Below the pieces are notes generated by a model. It did not search any database and was not told the origin of the DNA. It saw nothing but the letters and a program-made list of their open reading frames with translations. Made by a program: the position numbers and the translations under genes. DNA of 64,000 nt, taken from assembly GCA_016710785.1 (NCBI GenBank), contig JADJUE010000003.1, positions 434,001 through 498,000 on the forward strand, given 5' to 3'. The DNA is from Candidatus Epilinea brevis (GTDB lineage Bacteria; Chloroflexota; Anaerolineae; Epilineales; Epilineaceae). Within the stretch, counting starts at the first letter, position 1, and each line of letters starts with the position of its first letter. Positions 54,517 to 64,000 of the stretch are shown in pieces.

Positions 54517-56175
54517 TCAAGGCCCCGCCGGCGGCGGCTCTCCCACCCAGAGCAAGGTGATTCCCTCGCCGTATTCGGAGGCCGGCAGGCCGGCGGCGGC
54601 ACGAAGGTCCGGCGCCGGGATCTGCCGCCGCAATTCCGCGAGATGGCCGTCCGACAGAATGGCGCAGCCGGGGGCGGCCTGTGCGGCGATGGCGGCGGCC
54701 AGGCCGGCGGCGTCATCCGCCCGCTCCGGCCGGATGCCCTGCAGGTTCAATCGGGCCTCCACGACGCGGCTGAAGGCGCCACCGGCCGGGTAGTCGGCGT
54801 CGATGCGGTTGTCCAGCACCAGCCGCGGACAGGCGTCTGCGGCCCGATCCACCAAGGCGTTCATCGCCGCGTTGGTCCGCCCGCTGGCGACCTGCTCGCG
54901 GTAGAAGGCGGTGACGCGCCCGCCACCGGCCGTCATCAGCCCCAGCAGCAGGATGGTCCAGGCGAACCGCAGCGAGCGAAGGCTTCGGCCGCCGCTCGCC
55001 CGCGGCGTCATCGCGGCGACCGCCAGCCACAGAACGGGCAGCAGCAGGGCGCTGTAGCGCGTGCCCATGGGAAAGCCGTACTGCCGCACCAGGAGCGGTG
55101 CCAGCAGCAGGAAGGAGAGGCCGTTGACGACGAGGAAGGCGTCCCTCACCGCCAGGGCACGGACCATGGCAAGCGTGGCGAGGCCGATGATCAGCAGGGC
55201 GAGGGGGTCCTGGGCGATCGTGAAGTGCTGGGCATGTCCGGCACCGCTCAGGGCGTCGACGACGCTGCGCGCCAGGGCGACCAGCCCCGCCCCATAGGTC
55301 GTGGTCCCGGATTCGGCGAGGATCTCGGGAGCCGAGCTACCGAGGCTGAGCGACCCTTCCCGCCACCAGGCGAGCAGATGGTGCAGGGCCACGGGCGAGA
55401 GCGCCAGGGCCAGGACGGCCAGGTAGGCTGCCAGCCGCCGGGCCGATGCCCCCAAGGCCCGGGCATGACGCGCCAGGAGCCAGGGCGCGAAGGCGGCCAG
55501 CAAGGGGTAGCATTGGAGCGCCAACCCGTAGCAGAAGCCGGCCAGATAGGGCCACCGCCCGCCGAGCGGACCCAGACTCAGCCACCACGACAGCAGCAAC
55601 AGCAGCAGGCCCAGGGTGACGGCCCAGGGCAGATGCCCGTAGATGACCACGTAGGTAAAGGATGTGGACAAGAGCCCCGCGGCCAGCAACGCCGGCAGCA
55701 GGGGACCGCGGCGCAGGCCGATCATCGCCGTCAGCAGCGGCAGGGCGGAGCCCAGGACCACGGCCAGCAGGCGCGGCGTCTCCGGCGCCGACCAGATGGC
55801 CAGGGCCGCGCCGAGGAGGTAGACCATCAGCGGCCCGTTATAGCCGGTGAGGGACAGGGGAACCGTCTCCCCCCAGGTCAGGCGCACGGCGTACTTCACC
55901 AGGCGCACCTCATCCGTGTACATGGGGATGAGCTGGGCATAGGGCAGCCGGATGAGGATGGAGAGCAGGAAGACCGCCGCGAGGGCGAGATGGGCCCGCG
56001 GTGCTGCTGCCGCGACCGGTATCGCGGATCTCGTGGCCGCGGGTGAAGCGGGTTCGATGTCCTGAAGCACGAGGCGGCCTGTTCCTGCGACGCGCGGGAT
56101 CACGGGTCCCGCGTCGGGCTGGGCGCAGATGATGCCACAGGCGGGCCGGCGCAAGCCGGCGGACGGCAACCGCAT
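54517..56175 (-). CDS. GT-C type membrane glycosyltransferase (ArnT/PMT-like)
   Basis: About 552 aa with some ten or more membrane helices. The acidic motif MYTDEVR in the first outer loop (DE pair) is the metal or substrate site typical of GT-C enzymes that use polyprenyl-phosphate sugars. A soluble C-terminal ~150 residues follows (about 400-552). The start is uncertain: ATG 56175, GTG 56103 or GTG 56070 all precede the first helix, and the longer frame to 56370 overlaps the divergent phosphatase. It probably glycosylates lipids, wall polymers or secreted proteins. The donor and acceptor are unknown. Confidence 0.75.
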   Translation of the reverse strand: MRLPSAGLRRPACGIICAQPDAGPVIPRVAGTGRLVLQDIEPASPAATRSAIPVAAAAPRAHLALAAVFLLSILIRLPYAQLIPMYTDEVRLVKYAVRLTWGETVPLSLTGYNGPLMVYLLGAALAIWSAPETPRLLAVVLGSALPLLTAMIGLRRGPLLPALLAAGLLSTSFTYVVIYGHLPWAVTLGLLLLLLSWWLSLGPLGGRWPYLAGFCYGLALQCYPLLAAFAPWLLARHARALGASARRLAAYLAVLALALSPVALHHLLAWWREGSLSLGSSAPEILAESGTTTYGAGLVALARSVVDALSGAGHAQHFTIAQDPLALLIIGLATLAMVRALAVRDAFLVVNGLSFLLLAPLLVRQYGFPMGTRYSALLLPVLWLAVAAMTPRASGGRSLRSLRFAWTILLLGLMTAGGGRVTAFYREQVASGRTNAAMNALVDRAADACPRLVLDNRIDADYPAGGAFSRVVEARLNLQGIRPERADDAAGLAAAIAAQAAPGCAILSDGHLAELRRQIPAPDLRAAAGLPASEYGEGITLLWVGEPPPAGP

Positions 56176-56342
56176 TCGCGGGTCGGCGCCGGACCATGGG
56201 ATACGTCCTCCGGGCGGGCGTCCCGGCTGGTTCGCCTTGGGTCCACGCCGAGAAAAGGGGCGACGCTGGTCAACCTCGAGGATGGTGCCGGGCCATTGCC
56301 GGTTCGCCGATCGGGCGACGGCGGCGCCGGCCGGGTTGTGAC

Positions 56343-58247
56343 ATGAGCCATTCCGAAGACTTCGCCGCAATCCTGTCCCGCGGGCTGACCCGGCGGGACG
56401 CCTTGCGCGGCGGCTTCCTGGGCGGGCTGGTCCTCTTCCTGCCCTGGACGGGGAACAAGCAGCAGATCCCCACGCCCCACGGCACCGGCGGCCTGGGCTT
56501 CGAGCCCCTGGCGCCCAGCCGCGAGGACCGCGTGCTGGTGGCCAGAGGCCATGCGGCGCAGGTCCTCCTGCGCTGGGGGGATCCGCTGCTTCCGGGCGCC
56601 CCGGCCTTCGATCCGCGCCGGCAGTCGGCGGCGGCCCAGGCCATGCAGTTCGGCTACAACTGCGATTATGTGGGCTACATCCCCCTGCAGCCGGGCGGCG
56701 GCGCGTCGCAGCACGGGCTCTTGGTGGTCAACCACGAATACACCATCCCTGAGCTGATGTTCGAAGGCTATGACTCGAGTCGTCCGACGCGGGAGCAGGT
56801 GGACATCCAGCTGGCGGCCCAGGGGATCTCCTTCGTCGAGGTCTACAGCGATGTGGACGACCGCTGGCAGGTCAGCCGCGGCTCGCCGCGCAACTGGCGG
56901 GTGACGGGGCTGACCCCGATCCTGATGTCGGGACCGGCAGCCGGGCATCCCTGGATGCGCACCAGCGCCGATCCCTCGGGCATGCGTGTACAGGGCACCC
57001 TGGCCAACTGCTCGGCCTGCGTGCTGCCTTGGGGCAACGTGCTGAGTTCGGAGGAGAACTTCCACCTCTACTTCGGCGAGTCCATCGACCTCCCGCGCAA
57101 CGATTCGCGCCGCGCCCACTTCATGCGCTACGGCTTCCCGGACCAGGCTTCGCAGTACGGCTTCGAGAAGGTCTACGACCGCTTCCGGATCGACCGCGAG
57201 CCCGGCGAGGCCTACCGTTTCGGCTACGCGGTGGAGGTGGACCCGCATGACCCGTCCTGGACGCCGCGCAAACGGACGGCCCTCGGCCGCATCCGATCGG
57301 AGGGCTCCACGGCCACCGCGACGGTCACCGGACAGGTGGCGCTGTACTATGGCGACGACATCATGTTCGAGCACGTGTACAAGTTCATCACCCGGCACGC
57401 ATGGCGGCCGGGCGACCGGTCCCACAACCGCGGCCTCCTGGACCAGGGCACGCTCTACGCCGCCCGCTTCCACGACGACGGGCGCGGCGAATGGCTGCCG
57501 CTGGTGGCGGGGCAGGGGCCTCTGGTGGCCGCGAACGGCTTCCCGGGGCAGGCGGAGGTGTGCATGAACGCGGTGCGGGCAGCCACCCTCATGGGCGCCA
57601 CGCGGATGGACCGTCCGGAGGACATCGTCATCCATCCTCATACGGGCAAGGTCTACATCGCCCTCACCAAGAACCCGAAGCGGGGGGAAGACGGTCTGCC
57701 GGGGGGCGAGTTGAACGCGGCCAACCCGCGTCCGGCGAACAAGGCGGGGCATGTCATCGAGCTGGAGGAGGACGGCGGGGACCACGGCGGCACGCGCTTC
57801 CGCTGGCGCATCTTCCTGCTCTGCGGTGATCCTGACGATCCGGACACCTACTACGGGGGCTTCCCCAAGTCCCGCGTCAGCCGCATGGCCTGCCCGGACA
57901 ACATGGCCTTCGACCTGGACGGCAACCTGTGGATCGCCACGGATGGCCAATCGGAGCTCTACGGCGATCACGACGCGCTCTACGCGGTGCCCACGGAGGG
58001 CGCGGAGCGGGGCTTCGCGCGGCGCTTCCTGACGGGCGTCCCGGGCTGCGAGATCACGGGGCCCTGCTTCAGCCCCGATGGCACGACGCTCTTCGTGTCG
58101 GTGCAGCATCCGGGCGAGGGCGGCACCCTGAGCGATCCACATTCGCGCTGGCCAGACGGCGACAACCCGCCCCGACCCTCGGTGCTGGCCATCCGCGCGA
58201 CGGACGGGCGCCGGGTGGGGATGGGGGCGGGGACGGCCCGTGACTGA
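56343..58247 (+). CDS. PhoX-family alkaline phosphatase (DUF839), Tat-exported
   Basis: 634 aa from the ATG at 56343, which exposes a twin-arginine signal (LTRRDALRGGFLGGLVLF) at the N-terminus. The family blocks are VVNHEYT, ANCSACVLPWGNVLSSEENF (usually NCxxGxTPWGTxLTCEEN), a middle YGDDIMFEHVYKF and a late MACPDNMAFDLDGNLWIATD. PhoX enzymes hydrolyse phosphate monoesters with an iron-calcium centre. The Cys that ligates iron is kept, and the Glu pair is kept. No Pho-box or phosphate transporter is nearby. Divergent from the GT-C gene. Confidence 0.83.
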   Translation: MSHSEDFAAILSRGLTRRDALRGGFLGGLVLFLPWTGNKQQIPTPHGTGGLGFEPLAPSREDRVLVARGHAAQVLLRWGDPLLPGAPAFDPRRQSAAAQAMQFGYNCDYVGYIPLQPGGGASQHGLLVVNHEYTIPELMFEGYDSSRPTREQVDIQLAAQGISFVEVYSDVDDRWQVSRGSPRNWRVTGLTPILMSGPAAGHPWMRTSADPSGMRVQGTLANCSACVLPWGNVLSSEENFHLYFGESIDLPRNDSRRAHFMRYGFPDQASQYGFEKVYDRFRIDREPGEAYRFGYAVEVDPHDPSWTPRKRTALGRIRSEGSTATATVTGQVALYYGDDIMFEHVYKFITRHAWRPGDRSHNRGLLDQGTLYAARFHDDGRGEWLPLVAGQGPLVAANGFPGQAEVCMNAVRAATLMGATRMDRPEDIVIHPHTGKVYIALTKNPKRGEDGLPGGELNAANPRPANKAGHVIELEEDGGDHGGTRFRWRIFLLCGDPDDPDTYYGGFPKSRVSRMACPDNMAFDLDGNLWIATDGQSELYGDHDALYAVPTEGAERGFARRFLTGVPGCEITGPCFSPDGTTLFVSVQHPGEGGTLSDPHSRWPDGDNPPRPSVLAIRATDGRRVGMGAGTARD

Positions 58248-58317
58248 CGCGAACCGCGGCGGTCCGCCGCGGACAGCGCGGCGCCACCGTGTAGCGCGGC
58301 CGCGCTTCCCGACCGGG

Positions 58318-58665
58318 CTAAGTGGTCGCGGACCTCGGTTGGCGCTTCGCGGCCTTGGGTTTCGGCAGCGGAAGCGCGAGGGCGGTGATGCGCAGGAGGC
58401 GGCCCAGGAGCTCCGGGTCCTCGAACTCGATGTCGATCTGGAAGTACGGCTTGCCGCCCGGGTAGGGCGGCTGCTCCGACACCGCGCCGAGCAACCCGCG
58501 CCCCTCAGCCGTCGGCTTCACAAAGAGCTGGTTGTCGCAGACCAACGCGACCACCTTGCCGTCCAGATAGAGCGCGTACTCGCCGAACATCTTCTTGTAG
58601 CTCAGCGCGTCCCGCAGGCCGGATTCCTCGCAGACGTATTGGACGAAGTCCTGATCCGTAGCCAT
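58318..58665 (-). CDS. TfoX/Sxy N-terminal-domain protein
   Basis: 115 aa. The fold is recognised by YKKMFGEYALYLDGKVVALV, DNQLFVKPT and PYPGGKPYFQID. The ATG has AAGGAG seven bases upstream. In gamma-proteobacteria Sxy activates competence genes, but stand-alone TfoX-N proteins in other phyla are of unknown function. The tail is short and basic (KPKAAKRQPR). It has no operon partner; 58666-59123 upstream contains no gene. Confidence 0.85.
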   Translation of the reverse strand: MATDQDFVQYVCEESGLRDALSYKKMFGEYALYLDGKVVALVCDNQLFVKPTAEGRGLLGAVSEQPPYPGGKPYFQIDIEFEDPELLGRLLRITALALPLPKPKAAKRQPRSATT

Positions 58666-59123
58666 GGTCGTCTCCTTCGATCAACGTGATGAAAGCGGCC
58701 TCGTCGCTGTTTGCCGAGCCCATCGGACGGGTCTATGCTTGCCGTGAGGGGTGGCGTAGGGGCCTCTCCTACAGCGGCCGTCGTCGCCTGCGGTAGCCGG
58801 GTTCCCGACGATGATGTCGCTCCTTGTCTATCCTAGGCTGATACCTCGATTACGGTAGCAGGATTGCTGAGGCATGGTAGCAGTGTAGCTGGGGTTGACT
58901 GCCAGGGTACCTGCGGTGACAGCGGCTGATGAAACACGTTTCTGGTGCGGTTACAGCACGTTGCTCGCCGTGTTGTGTGTGTATCACGTGGCTGTATTCC
59001 GCGCTGGTCTCGGCCGATTCGGCGATAGGCGCTTCAACCTTGGACGTCGCAGCCGTCGATGGGCGACAGGCCGCCGCGCTTGTGGCTAGACCCAGCCCCC
59101 GTCCCCACGCTACCATCCTGCCC
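58666..59123. other. 458-bp gene-free stretch
   Basis: No supported gene, tRNA or strong promoter is visible here. The stretch is less GC-rich than its surroundings and holds two copies of GGTAGCAG about 25 bp apart (near 58853 and 58874). An in-frame extension of the downstream methyltransferase runs to 58929, but it has no family similarity and no ribosome site. Confidence 0.5.
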
Positions 59124-59909
59124 ATGTCCTCCACACCCTTCACGCCGCAGCCCATCCCGCCCCTCCCCGTCCCCCTCTGGCGCCAGGCCGCGCGATCCTT
59201 GCTGGCGCGCGGGCGGGCAGTGGCGGCGGCGGCCCTGCGGCCGCCCACACGGCGACTCAACGATGCCGACTACGGCGACTGGGACCGCATGACCCTGCGT
59301 GACTGGCTTGACCATCACCAGCGGGAGATCGTCTTCAGCCAATGCCGCTGGATGGGCATCCCCATGCTCAAAAGTCCCCTGGACAGCTGGATCTACCAGG
59401 AGATCATCGCTGAGACCCGGCCCCAGGTGCTGGTGGAGATCGGCAGCCATTCCGGCGGCAGCACCCTCTACTTCGCCCAGCTCTTCGACCTCCTGGGCGA
59501 GGGCGAGGTGCTGTCGCTGGACATCGACCGCTCGCGCTACCAGGCGGTGCATCCGCGCATCACCGAGATCACCGGCGATTGCGCCGATCCGGCCATCGTC
59601 GCCCAGGTGGCGGCCCGCTGCGCCGGCAAGCGGACCATGGTCATCCACGACGCCGACCACCTGCGGGCCTCGGTTCTCCGCGATCTGGAGTTGTACGGCC
59701 CCCTGGTCAGCCCCGGCTGCTACCTCATCGTGGAGGACGGCATCCTGGACCTCTTCCCCGCCAGCGACCACTTCGGACACCTGGAAGAAGGTCCTCTGCC
59801 GGCGATCGACGACTTCGTCGCCCGGCATCCGGAGTTCCAGGTGGACAAGGACCGCGAGCGCTACCTGATGACCTACAGTCCCCGCGGATTCCTCAAGCGC
59901 CTCGGCTAG
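59124..59909 (+). CDS. CmcI/cephalosporin-hydroxylase-family methyltransferase-like protein
   Basis: 261 aa from the ATG at 59124. The Rossmann core shows EIGSHSGGSTLYFAQL as the SAM-binding loop, LDIDRS and a GDCADP step. VIHDADHLRASVLRDLELYGPLV carries the Asp/His metal site, and YLIVEDGILD follows. CmcI-like enzymes methylate or help hydroxylate small molecules or sugars, and many copies sit in glycan clusters. The stop TAG shares the palindrome CTAG with the stop of the convergent HlyD gene. Substrate unknown. Confidence 0.8.
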   Translation: MSSTPFTPQPIPPLPVPLWRQAARSLLARGRAVAAAALRPPTRRLNDADYGDWDRMTLRDWLDHHQREIVFSQCRWMGIPMLKSPLDSWIYQEIIAETRPQVLVEIGSHSGGSTLYFAQLFDLLGEGEVLSLDIDRSRYQAVHPRITEITGDCADPAIVAQVAARCAGKRTMVIHDADHLRASVLRDLELYGPLVSPGCYLIVEDGILDLFPASDHFGHLEEGPLPAIDDFVARHPEFQVDKDRERYLMTYSPRGFLKRLG

Positions 59910-61174
59910 CGCTTCCCGCTCGGCTCTATGGCCGCCGAGGCCGTCATGTTCCAACGCAGCCGCTCGTCCTGGCGGTCCAGGGCGATCGTCACCCGGTAGG
60001 TGATATCCCCCAACCGGCTCTCGCCGTAGCTGCGGACGCGCACCACCTTGCCCGGCAGCGACAGGCCGTCGACGGCGTCGAAGGTCACCCGGGCCGTGTC
60101 GCCCTCGCGGATGCCGACGACGCTCAACTCCGTGAGATCCTCCGTCTCTACCTGCCAGCGGCTGGTGTCCGCCAGGCGCACCGCCGGGGCGTCCGGGGCC
60201 AGGATCTGGCCTTCCACCACTTCCAGCGCCGCCACTGTGGCGGCGAAGGGCGCCCGCACCACCGTGTCGTCCATGTTGAGCTGCGCCAGCTCCAGGGCCG
60301 CCCGGGCTCGCTCCATGCCCGCCGTGGCGATGATCAACTCCTCGCTGGAAGCCCCGCGGCGCACGCGGTCCAGCTCAGCCCGCGCCTGGCGCAAGCGGGC
60401 CGCGGCCGCCGCGCGCGCGCCCTCCGCCTCGCCCACCTGGGCCCGGGCGACCGCCACATCCTCCTGCGCCGTGCCGCGTTTCTGCTTGCCGTACTCCAGC
60501 TCGGCGATGCGCACCGTCTCTTCGGCCGCCTGAACATTGGCCTGGGCCTGGTCGCAGTCCGCCTGGGTGAAGGCCAGCTTCTCCTTGACCCGGCCGCAGA
60601 TGGCGTCGCGCTGGGCCTGCAGGCCCCAGCGCGTGTTCTTGGCCTGCTCGAAGCGGCGCTCGGCGATGGACACATCGTCCGCCGAGCCCGTCGTGACCTT
60701 GGTCAGGCCGGCGTCGGCGGCCGTCACGCGGGCCGTGGCCGCACGCAGTTCGGCGTCGGCCACATCCACCGCCGCCTCCGAAGCCGCCAGCGTCTCTGCG
60801 GAAGCCCCTTTCTGCACCTGGGCCAGCCCCGCGTCCGCCGCCCGGAGGGCCGCCTCCGCATCCAGCAGCGAAGCGGCCTGGGCGCCGCCCGAGACCCGGA
60901 GCAGCTCGGCGCCCGCCTTCACCGCCTGGCCTTCCTTCACCGCGACCTTCAGCACGCGGCCGCCACCGCGCAGGCCCAGGGACACGCTGCTCACCGGCAG
61001 CACCCGCGCCTCGGCGACCACCCCCGCGTCCGCACCCACCGGGCCGATGGTCGGGGTGGCCGTCCCGTCGCCGCCGCCCGACTTCCCGCAGGCGCCCAGG
61101 AGCAAGCCCAGTCCCAAGAGTGCGCCGGCTCGCAACAAAGGCAGGCTCGGCCATGTGAAGACGTTCCCAACCAT
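59906..61174 (-). CDS. HlyD/RND-type periplasmic adaptor lipoprotein
   Basis: 422 aa. The start ATG at 61174 has GAGGAG six bases upstream. A lipobox LLLGAC (cleaved before Cys) makes it a membrane-anchored lipoprotein. The lipoyl/barrel-sandwich halves (VLKVAVKEGQAVKAGAELL and RAPFAATVAALEVVEGQIL) enclose a very long coiled coil (about 80-300) with repeated Ala/Glu/Arg heptads. It links an inner-membrane ABC exporter to the outside and lies 127 bp downstream of a MacB-type permease, so the three genes form a MacAB-like system. The unusual hairpin length may span a thick envelope. Confidence 0.87.
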   Translation of the reverse strand: MVGNVFTWPSLPLLRAGALLGLGLLLGACGKSGGGDGTATPTIGPVGADAGVVAEARVLPVSSVSLGLRGGGRVLKVAVKEGQAVKAGAELLRVSGGAQAASLLDAEAALRAADAGLAQVQKGASAETLAASEAAVDVADAELRAATARVTAADAGLTKVTTGSADDVSIAERRFEQAKNTRWGLQAQRDAICGRVKEKLAFTQADCDQAQANVQAAEETVRIAELEYGKQKRGTAQEDVAVARAQVGEAEGARAAAAARLRQARAELDRVRRGASSEELIIATAGMERARAALELAQLNMDDTVVRAPFAATVAALEVVEGQILAPDAPAVRLADTSRWQVETEDLTELSVVGIREGDTARVTFDAVDGLSLPGKVVRVRSYGESRLGDITYRVTIALDRQDERLRWNMTASAAIEPSGKR

Positions 61175-61235
61175 CCTGAACTCCTCGAAATCGTGCATGA
61201 CACCCAATCATCCCATCTGTGACCAATGTAACAAG

Positions 61236-61248
61236 CGCGTTAAACGCG
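61236..61248. promoter_or_regulatory. Palindrome CGCGTT-A-AACGCG before the adaptor gene
   Basis: A perfect 6-bp-arm palindrome lies in the 127-bp gap between the permease and adaptor genes. It may be an operator for a separate adaptor promoter. Weak evidence, based on position and symmetry only. Confidence 0.3.
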
Positions 61249-61300
61249 TTCGTCGTCTCCAGAGTCACGGTCGAATTCGCGGCAGGCCGACGCGAGCCGC

Positions 61301-63733
61301 TCAGTCATAGGCCAGCGCCTCGCGCACGCTGATCCGAACCGCACGCCGCGCCGGCAGCCAACTGCATAGCAGCACCAGCACTACCTCCAGGCCGAGCCAG
61401 ACAGCTGCGCCCCCCAGGCTGAGCCCGAAGCTCAGGGGATTGCCCAGGAGCGATTGCCCGATGGCGCGTCCCAAAGCCCAGCCCAGAGGCAGGCTGAGGG
61501 CCGTGCCCAGGAGCCAGCTGAGCAGGGCCACGGTCAGGGTCTCCACCAGGATGATCTGGTAGAGCGTCCCATCACCCGCGCCGATGGCGCGCATGACCCC
61601 GATCTCGCGAGTGCGCTCGATCACGTTGAGCGAAGTGGTCCCCGCCAGGCCCAGGCCACCGACGATGGCCATCAGCCCCACCATGGCCAGGAGCAGGGCG
61701 ATGATGCCGTCGAAGGCCGCCAAGGCCTCCCGCCGCTCCTCGTCGATCTTGATCACCAGCGAGATGCGCAGACCGGCCCGCTCGAAGGCCGACTCTAAAG
61801 CCTTGGCCGCTGTCTGTCGCGCCGCCTCTGAGGGTTCGATCAGGGTCACCGACAGCCATTGCGCCTGGCCCGCTGCCTCGACCACCTTGCTGAAAGGAAG
61901 GTAGTTGACGTAGATCAGCGGCGTAGGCCCCAAGCCCTGGGTCACGCCCACCACGGTCCAGCTGGTATCGCGCCCCTCCAGCTTCAAGCGGATGGTTCCG
62001 CCGACGTCCAGGCCCGGCTGGTCGTCCAGCACCGCGGTGCTGACCACGGCGGCGCGCTCGTCGCCCGGCAGCAGCCAGCGACCGCGCAGGATGGGCACCC
62101 GCAACATCGTCGACTGCGCCGGCGGGGCGAAGACGATGAGCGGCACGCTGAGGGAAAGCATGCTCGGCCCCTGTGGCCGTTCGGCTCCCAGATGGCGGGC
62201 GCTGGTGAAGCCCCAGCCCTCGGCCTCGCGGATGCCGGGCACGCCCTGCGCCACCCCCAACAAGCGCTCCAACCGGTATGGCCGTGCCAGCTGAATCGCC
62301 ACATCGTACTGGTACAGCTGCATCAGGGTGTCCATCGTCCGGCCCAGAGAGGCGCGGACATGCAGAACGCCTACGAACATGGCTCCGGCGATGGTCAGGG
62401 TGATCACCGTGAGCATCAGGCGGCCGGGGCGGCGGAAGGTATTGCGCAGGCCAAGAAGCAGAGGCCGCGAGAGACCGGACAGCCGCTCGAGCAGGCGGTC
62501 CATTCGCCGCCTCCCGAACTGCCCCCGGCCCAGCCCGTAGCTGTTCAACGCCTCGCGCACCGTGATGCGGGTGCCCAACCAGATGGGGACAGCGGCGGCG
62601 ATCACCGGCACCAGCAGGGCCACCGCAGCCTGCAGGGCCAGTACCGGAAGGCTGATGACGCCCCCGTGAAGGTCCAGGTTGAGGTAGCGGGCCATCAGGC
62701 GCGACAACCAGACGGTGCCGGCCAGCCCGGCGGGCAGGGCCACGCCCAAGGAGAGCGCCCCATAGGCCAGCACCAATCCGGCATAGAGACCACCGATCTG
62801 CCCCTGCCCCGCTCCGATGGCCTTCATGATCCCGATGGCCCGAGTTTCCTGGGCCATGATGGCCGCAGCGGTGTTGGCCACCAAGAAGCCGCTCAACCCC
62901 AGGGCCAGGGCGCCCATGGCCCCCAGCAGCAGCAGCATGGCCTGAATGGTGCTGTCCAGGGGATGCTTGCCCGGCTCAGGAATGGTCATATAGTAGATGG
63001 CCCGGCCATCGCGTTCCAGCTTGTCGCGCACCGCCGCCACGACGTCGGCGATATGGCCGGCGTCGTCGGCGCGCTCGGCAGCGCGAAGGTGGAGTTCGTT
63101 GACACCCCGACCTTCACCGAGCCAGGCCAGGGTGTCCTCGTCGATGTAACCCCAGGGGGTGCCGTCGATGGTGAAGATCAGGGCGTAGACGTCGAAAGCC
63201 GTGCCCACCACGCGCAGGGTCCGCTCCTTGCCCAAGGGGGTGCGCACGGTGACATCCTCGCCGATCCCGGCGCCCACCAGGCCCAGGGCGGAGCGCTCAA
63301 CGACCATGGCGCGACGCGGCGGTGGCCATTGGCCTTCGTGGGGCAGCACCCGGTCCAGGCGCGTCAACCCATCCTTGGGCAGCACGTTCAGCTGCATGTT
63401 GCGCCATTCGCCGCCCGCGGCGCGCACGCGGACGAAGAGGCTGCGCCGCCCCTCGGCCTCAGCCACCTCCGGCATGCGCTCGACCGTCGACACCAGGTCA
63501 TCGTCAAAGGTGGTGAAGGTGGTCAGGGTGGCGTTGGAGGGTTGGATGGCCCGGAAGGAGTCGTCGAGGGCCCGCGCGATGCGCTGCCGCGTGCCGGCCA
63601 CCGTTCCGATGGCGAAGACGCCGACAGCGATGGACAGGACCACCATGAAAGTCCGGGCCCGCGCCAGAGAGAGGTCCCGAACCACCTTGCGCCAACGCGG
63701 CGCGAGAGCGGCAAGGCGAAAACCCGATCTCAT
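61301..63733 (-). CDS. FtsX/MacB-type ABC transporter permease
   Basis: 810 aa. It contains two FtsX-like modules: an N-terminal helix ([20 protein letters not shown]), a large extracytoplasmic domain, three or four helices near 260-400, a second extracytoplasmic domain, and a C-terminal helix bundle (about 660-800) with [20 protein letters not shown]. This duplicated layout fits lipoprotein or macrolide exporters of the MacB/LolE group. It overlaps the ATPase gene by 4 nt and is followed by a HlyD adaptor. The cargo could be an antibiotic, peptide or lipoprotein. Confidence 0.9.
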   Translation of the reverse strand: MRSGFRLAALAPRWRKVVRDLSLARARTFMVVLSIAVGVFAIGTVAGTRQRIARALDDSFRAIQPSNATLTTFTTFDDDLVSTVERMPEVAEAEGRRSLFVRVRAAGGEWRNMQLNVLPKDGLTRLDRVLPHEGQWPPPRRAMVVERSALGLVGAGIGEDVTVRTPLGKERTLRVVGTAFDVYALIFTIDGTPWGYIDEDTLAWLGEGRGVNELHLRAAERADDAGHIADVVAAVRDKLERDGRAIYYMTIPEPGKHPLDSTIQAMLLLLGAMGALALGLSGFLVANTAAAIMAQETRAIGIMKAIGAGQGQIGGLYAGLVLAYGALSLGVALPAGLAGTVWLSRLMARYLNLDLHGGVISLPVLALQAAVALLVPVIAAAVPIWLGTRITVREALNSYGLGRGQFGRRRMDRLLERLSGLSRPLLLGLRNTFRRPGRLMLTVITLTIAGAMFVGVLHVRASLGRTMDTLMQLYQYDVAIQLARPYRLERLLGVAQGVPGIREAEGWGFTSARHLGAERPQGPSMLSLSVPLIVFAPPAQSTMLRVPILRGRWLLPGDERAAVVSTAVLDDQPGLDVGGTIRLKLEGRDTSWTVVGVTQGLGPTPLIYVNYLPFSKVVEAAGQAQWLSVTLIEPSEAARQTAAKALESAFERAGLRISLVIKIDEERREALAAFDGIIALLLAMVGLMAIVGGLGLAGTTSLNVIERTREIGVMRAIGAGDGTLYQIILVETLTVALLSWLLGTALSLPLGWALGRAIGQSLLGNPLSFGLSLGGAAVWLGLEVVLVLLCSWLPARRAVRISVREALAYD

Positions 63734-64000
63734 GAGGTTTCAGAGGCCGCCGAAAGGCCGACAAGGTGGTCGCCGACGATGCGGCCGTCGGCGATCTCCA
63801 GCACCCGGCTGGCCCGCTGCGCCAGGTCCCGGTCATGGGTGACGAAGACGATGGTCTTGCCGACGGCCACCAGTTGCTCGAAGAGCCTGAAGATCTGGTC
63901 GGCCGTCGCCGAGTCCAGGTTGCCGGTGGGCTCGTCGGCCACCACCAAGGGCGGGTCATTGGCCAGGGCACGGGCGATGGCCACGCGCTGCTGTTCGCCG
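63730..64000 (-). CDS. ABC transporter ATPase (LolD/MacB type), cut by the window edge
   Basis: The C-terminal ~90 residues are visible. They include the end of the signature region ([12 protein letters not shown]), Walker [15 protein letters not shown] and the switch His in VFVTHD. The TGNLD form is characteristic of the MacB/LolD/FtsE class. It overlaps the permease by 4 nt. The Walker A half lies beyond the right edge. Confidence 0.92.
   Translation of the reverse strand, partial: GEQQRVAIARALANDPPLVVADEPTGNLDSATADQIFRLFEQLVAVGKTIVFVTHDRDLAQRASRVLEIADGRIVGDHLVGLSAASETS

Overview
The window is a single high-GC bacterial contig stretch. I read it as Chloroflexota, probably Anaerolineae/Ardenticatenia-like. 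This is an inference from several traits together: secreted giants with Pro/Thr linkers, a CarH-CruF-CrtB carotenoid set, an adenylate cyclase/AAA/TPR regulator with two zinc ribbons, a fused glycyl-tRNA synthetase, a SpoIID-PGRP fusion, and frequent GTG/TTG starts with ATGA overlaps. There is no 16S gene to settle it.

Layout. (1) 1-2945, minus: cruF, carH, crtB (crtB runs off the left edge), a B12/light-controlled carotenoid module with a leaderless sigma70-type promoter in front of carH. (2) 3037-7785, minus: GntR/YtrA-type repressor, ABC ATPase and an ABC membrane protein fused to a large extracytoplasmic propeller, all with 4-nt overlaps, behind a promoter whose -10 box sits inside a perfect operator-like palindrome. 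(3) 7845-27000: about 19 kb of secreted proteins. Four contain NHL-type propellers and VWA domains, one is a lamin-tail/beta-helix protein, one is a GH105-like hydrolase, and a tRNA-Ala(CGC) is embedded. This is the most unusual part of the window. (4) 27001-31979: an intergenic patch with two related inverted repeats, an orphan ribbon-helix-helix gene, a frameshifted zinc-ribbon/cyclase/AAA/TPR regulator and a YbjN protein. (5) 31980-39301: rpsU and rplI diverging from strong promoters, a zinc-ribbon protein, a SpoIID-PGRP secreted protein, a sugar transferase and a NYN plus cold-shock-domain protein. (6) 39356-46540, minus: a complete F1Fo ATP synthase operon (atpI/Z-B-E-F-H-A-G-D-C) with a recognisable promoter and terminator; its delta subunit is very short and its a subunit carries a long acidic insert. 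(7) 46604-54467: a HEAT-repeat protein, a tightly coupled plsY-like/small membrane protein/ketopantoate reductase/ygfZ operon, a receiver-domain gene that looks like the tail of a hybrid kinase, and glyQS. (8) 54517-64000: a GT-C glycosyltransferase, PhoX-like phosphatase, TfoX-N protein, CmcI-like methyltransferase and a MacB-type ABC/HlyD export system that leaves the window on the right.

Most genes are ordinary single-copy housekeeping or envelope genes. The best candidates for something undescribed are the NHL/VWA surface-protein cluster, with its cysteine-framed terminal VWA domains and shared hydrophobic 'LPxL' motif, the propeller-fused ABC exporter with its self-repressing operator, and the carotenoid photoreceptor module, whose regulator lacks one expected cobalamin ligand. 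No CRISPR array, insertion sequence, rRNA or riboswitch was recognised.
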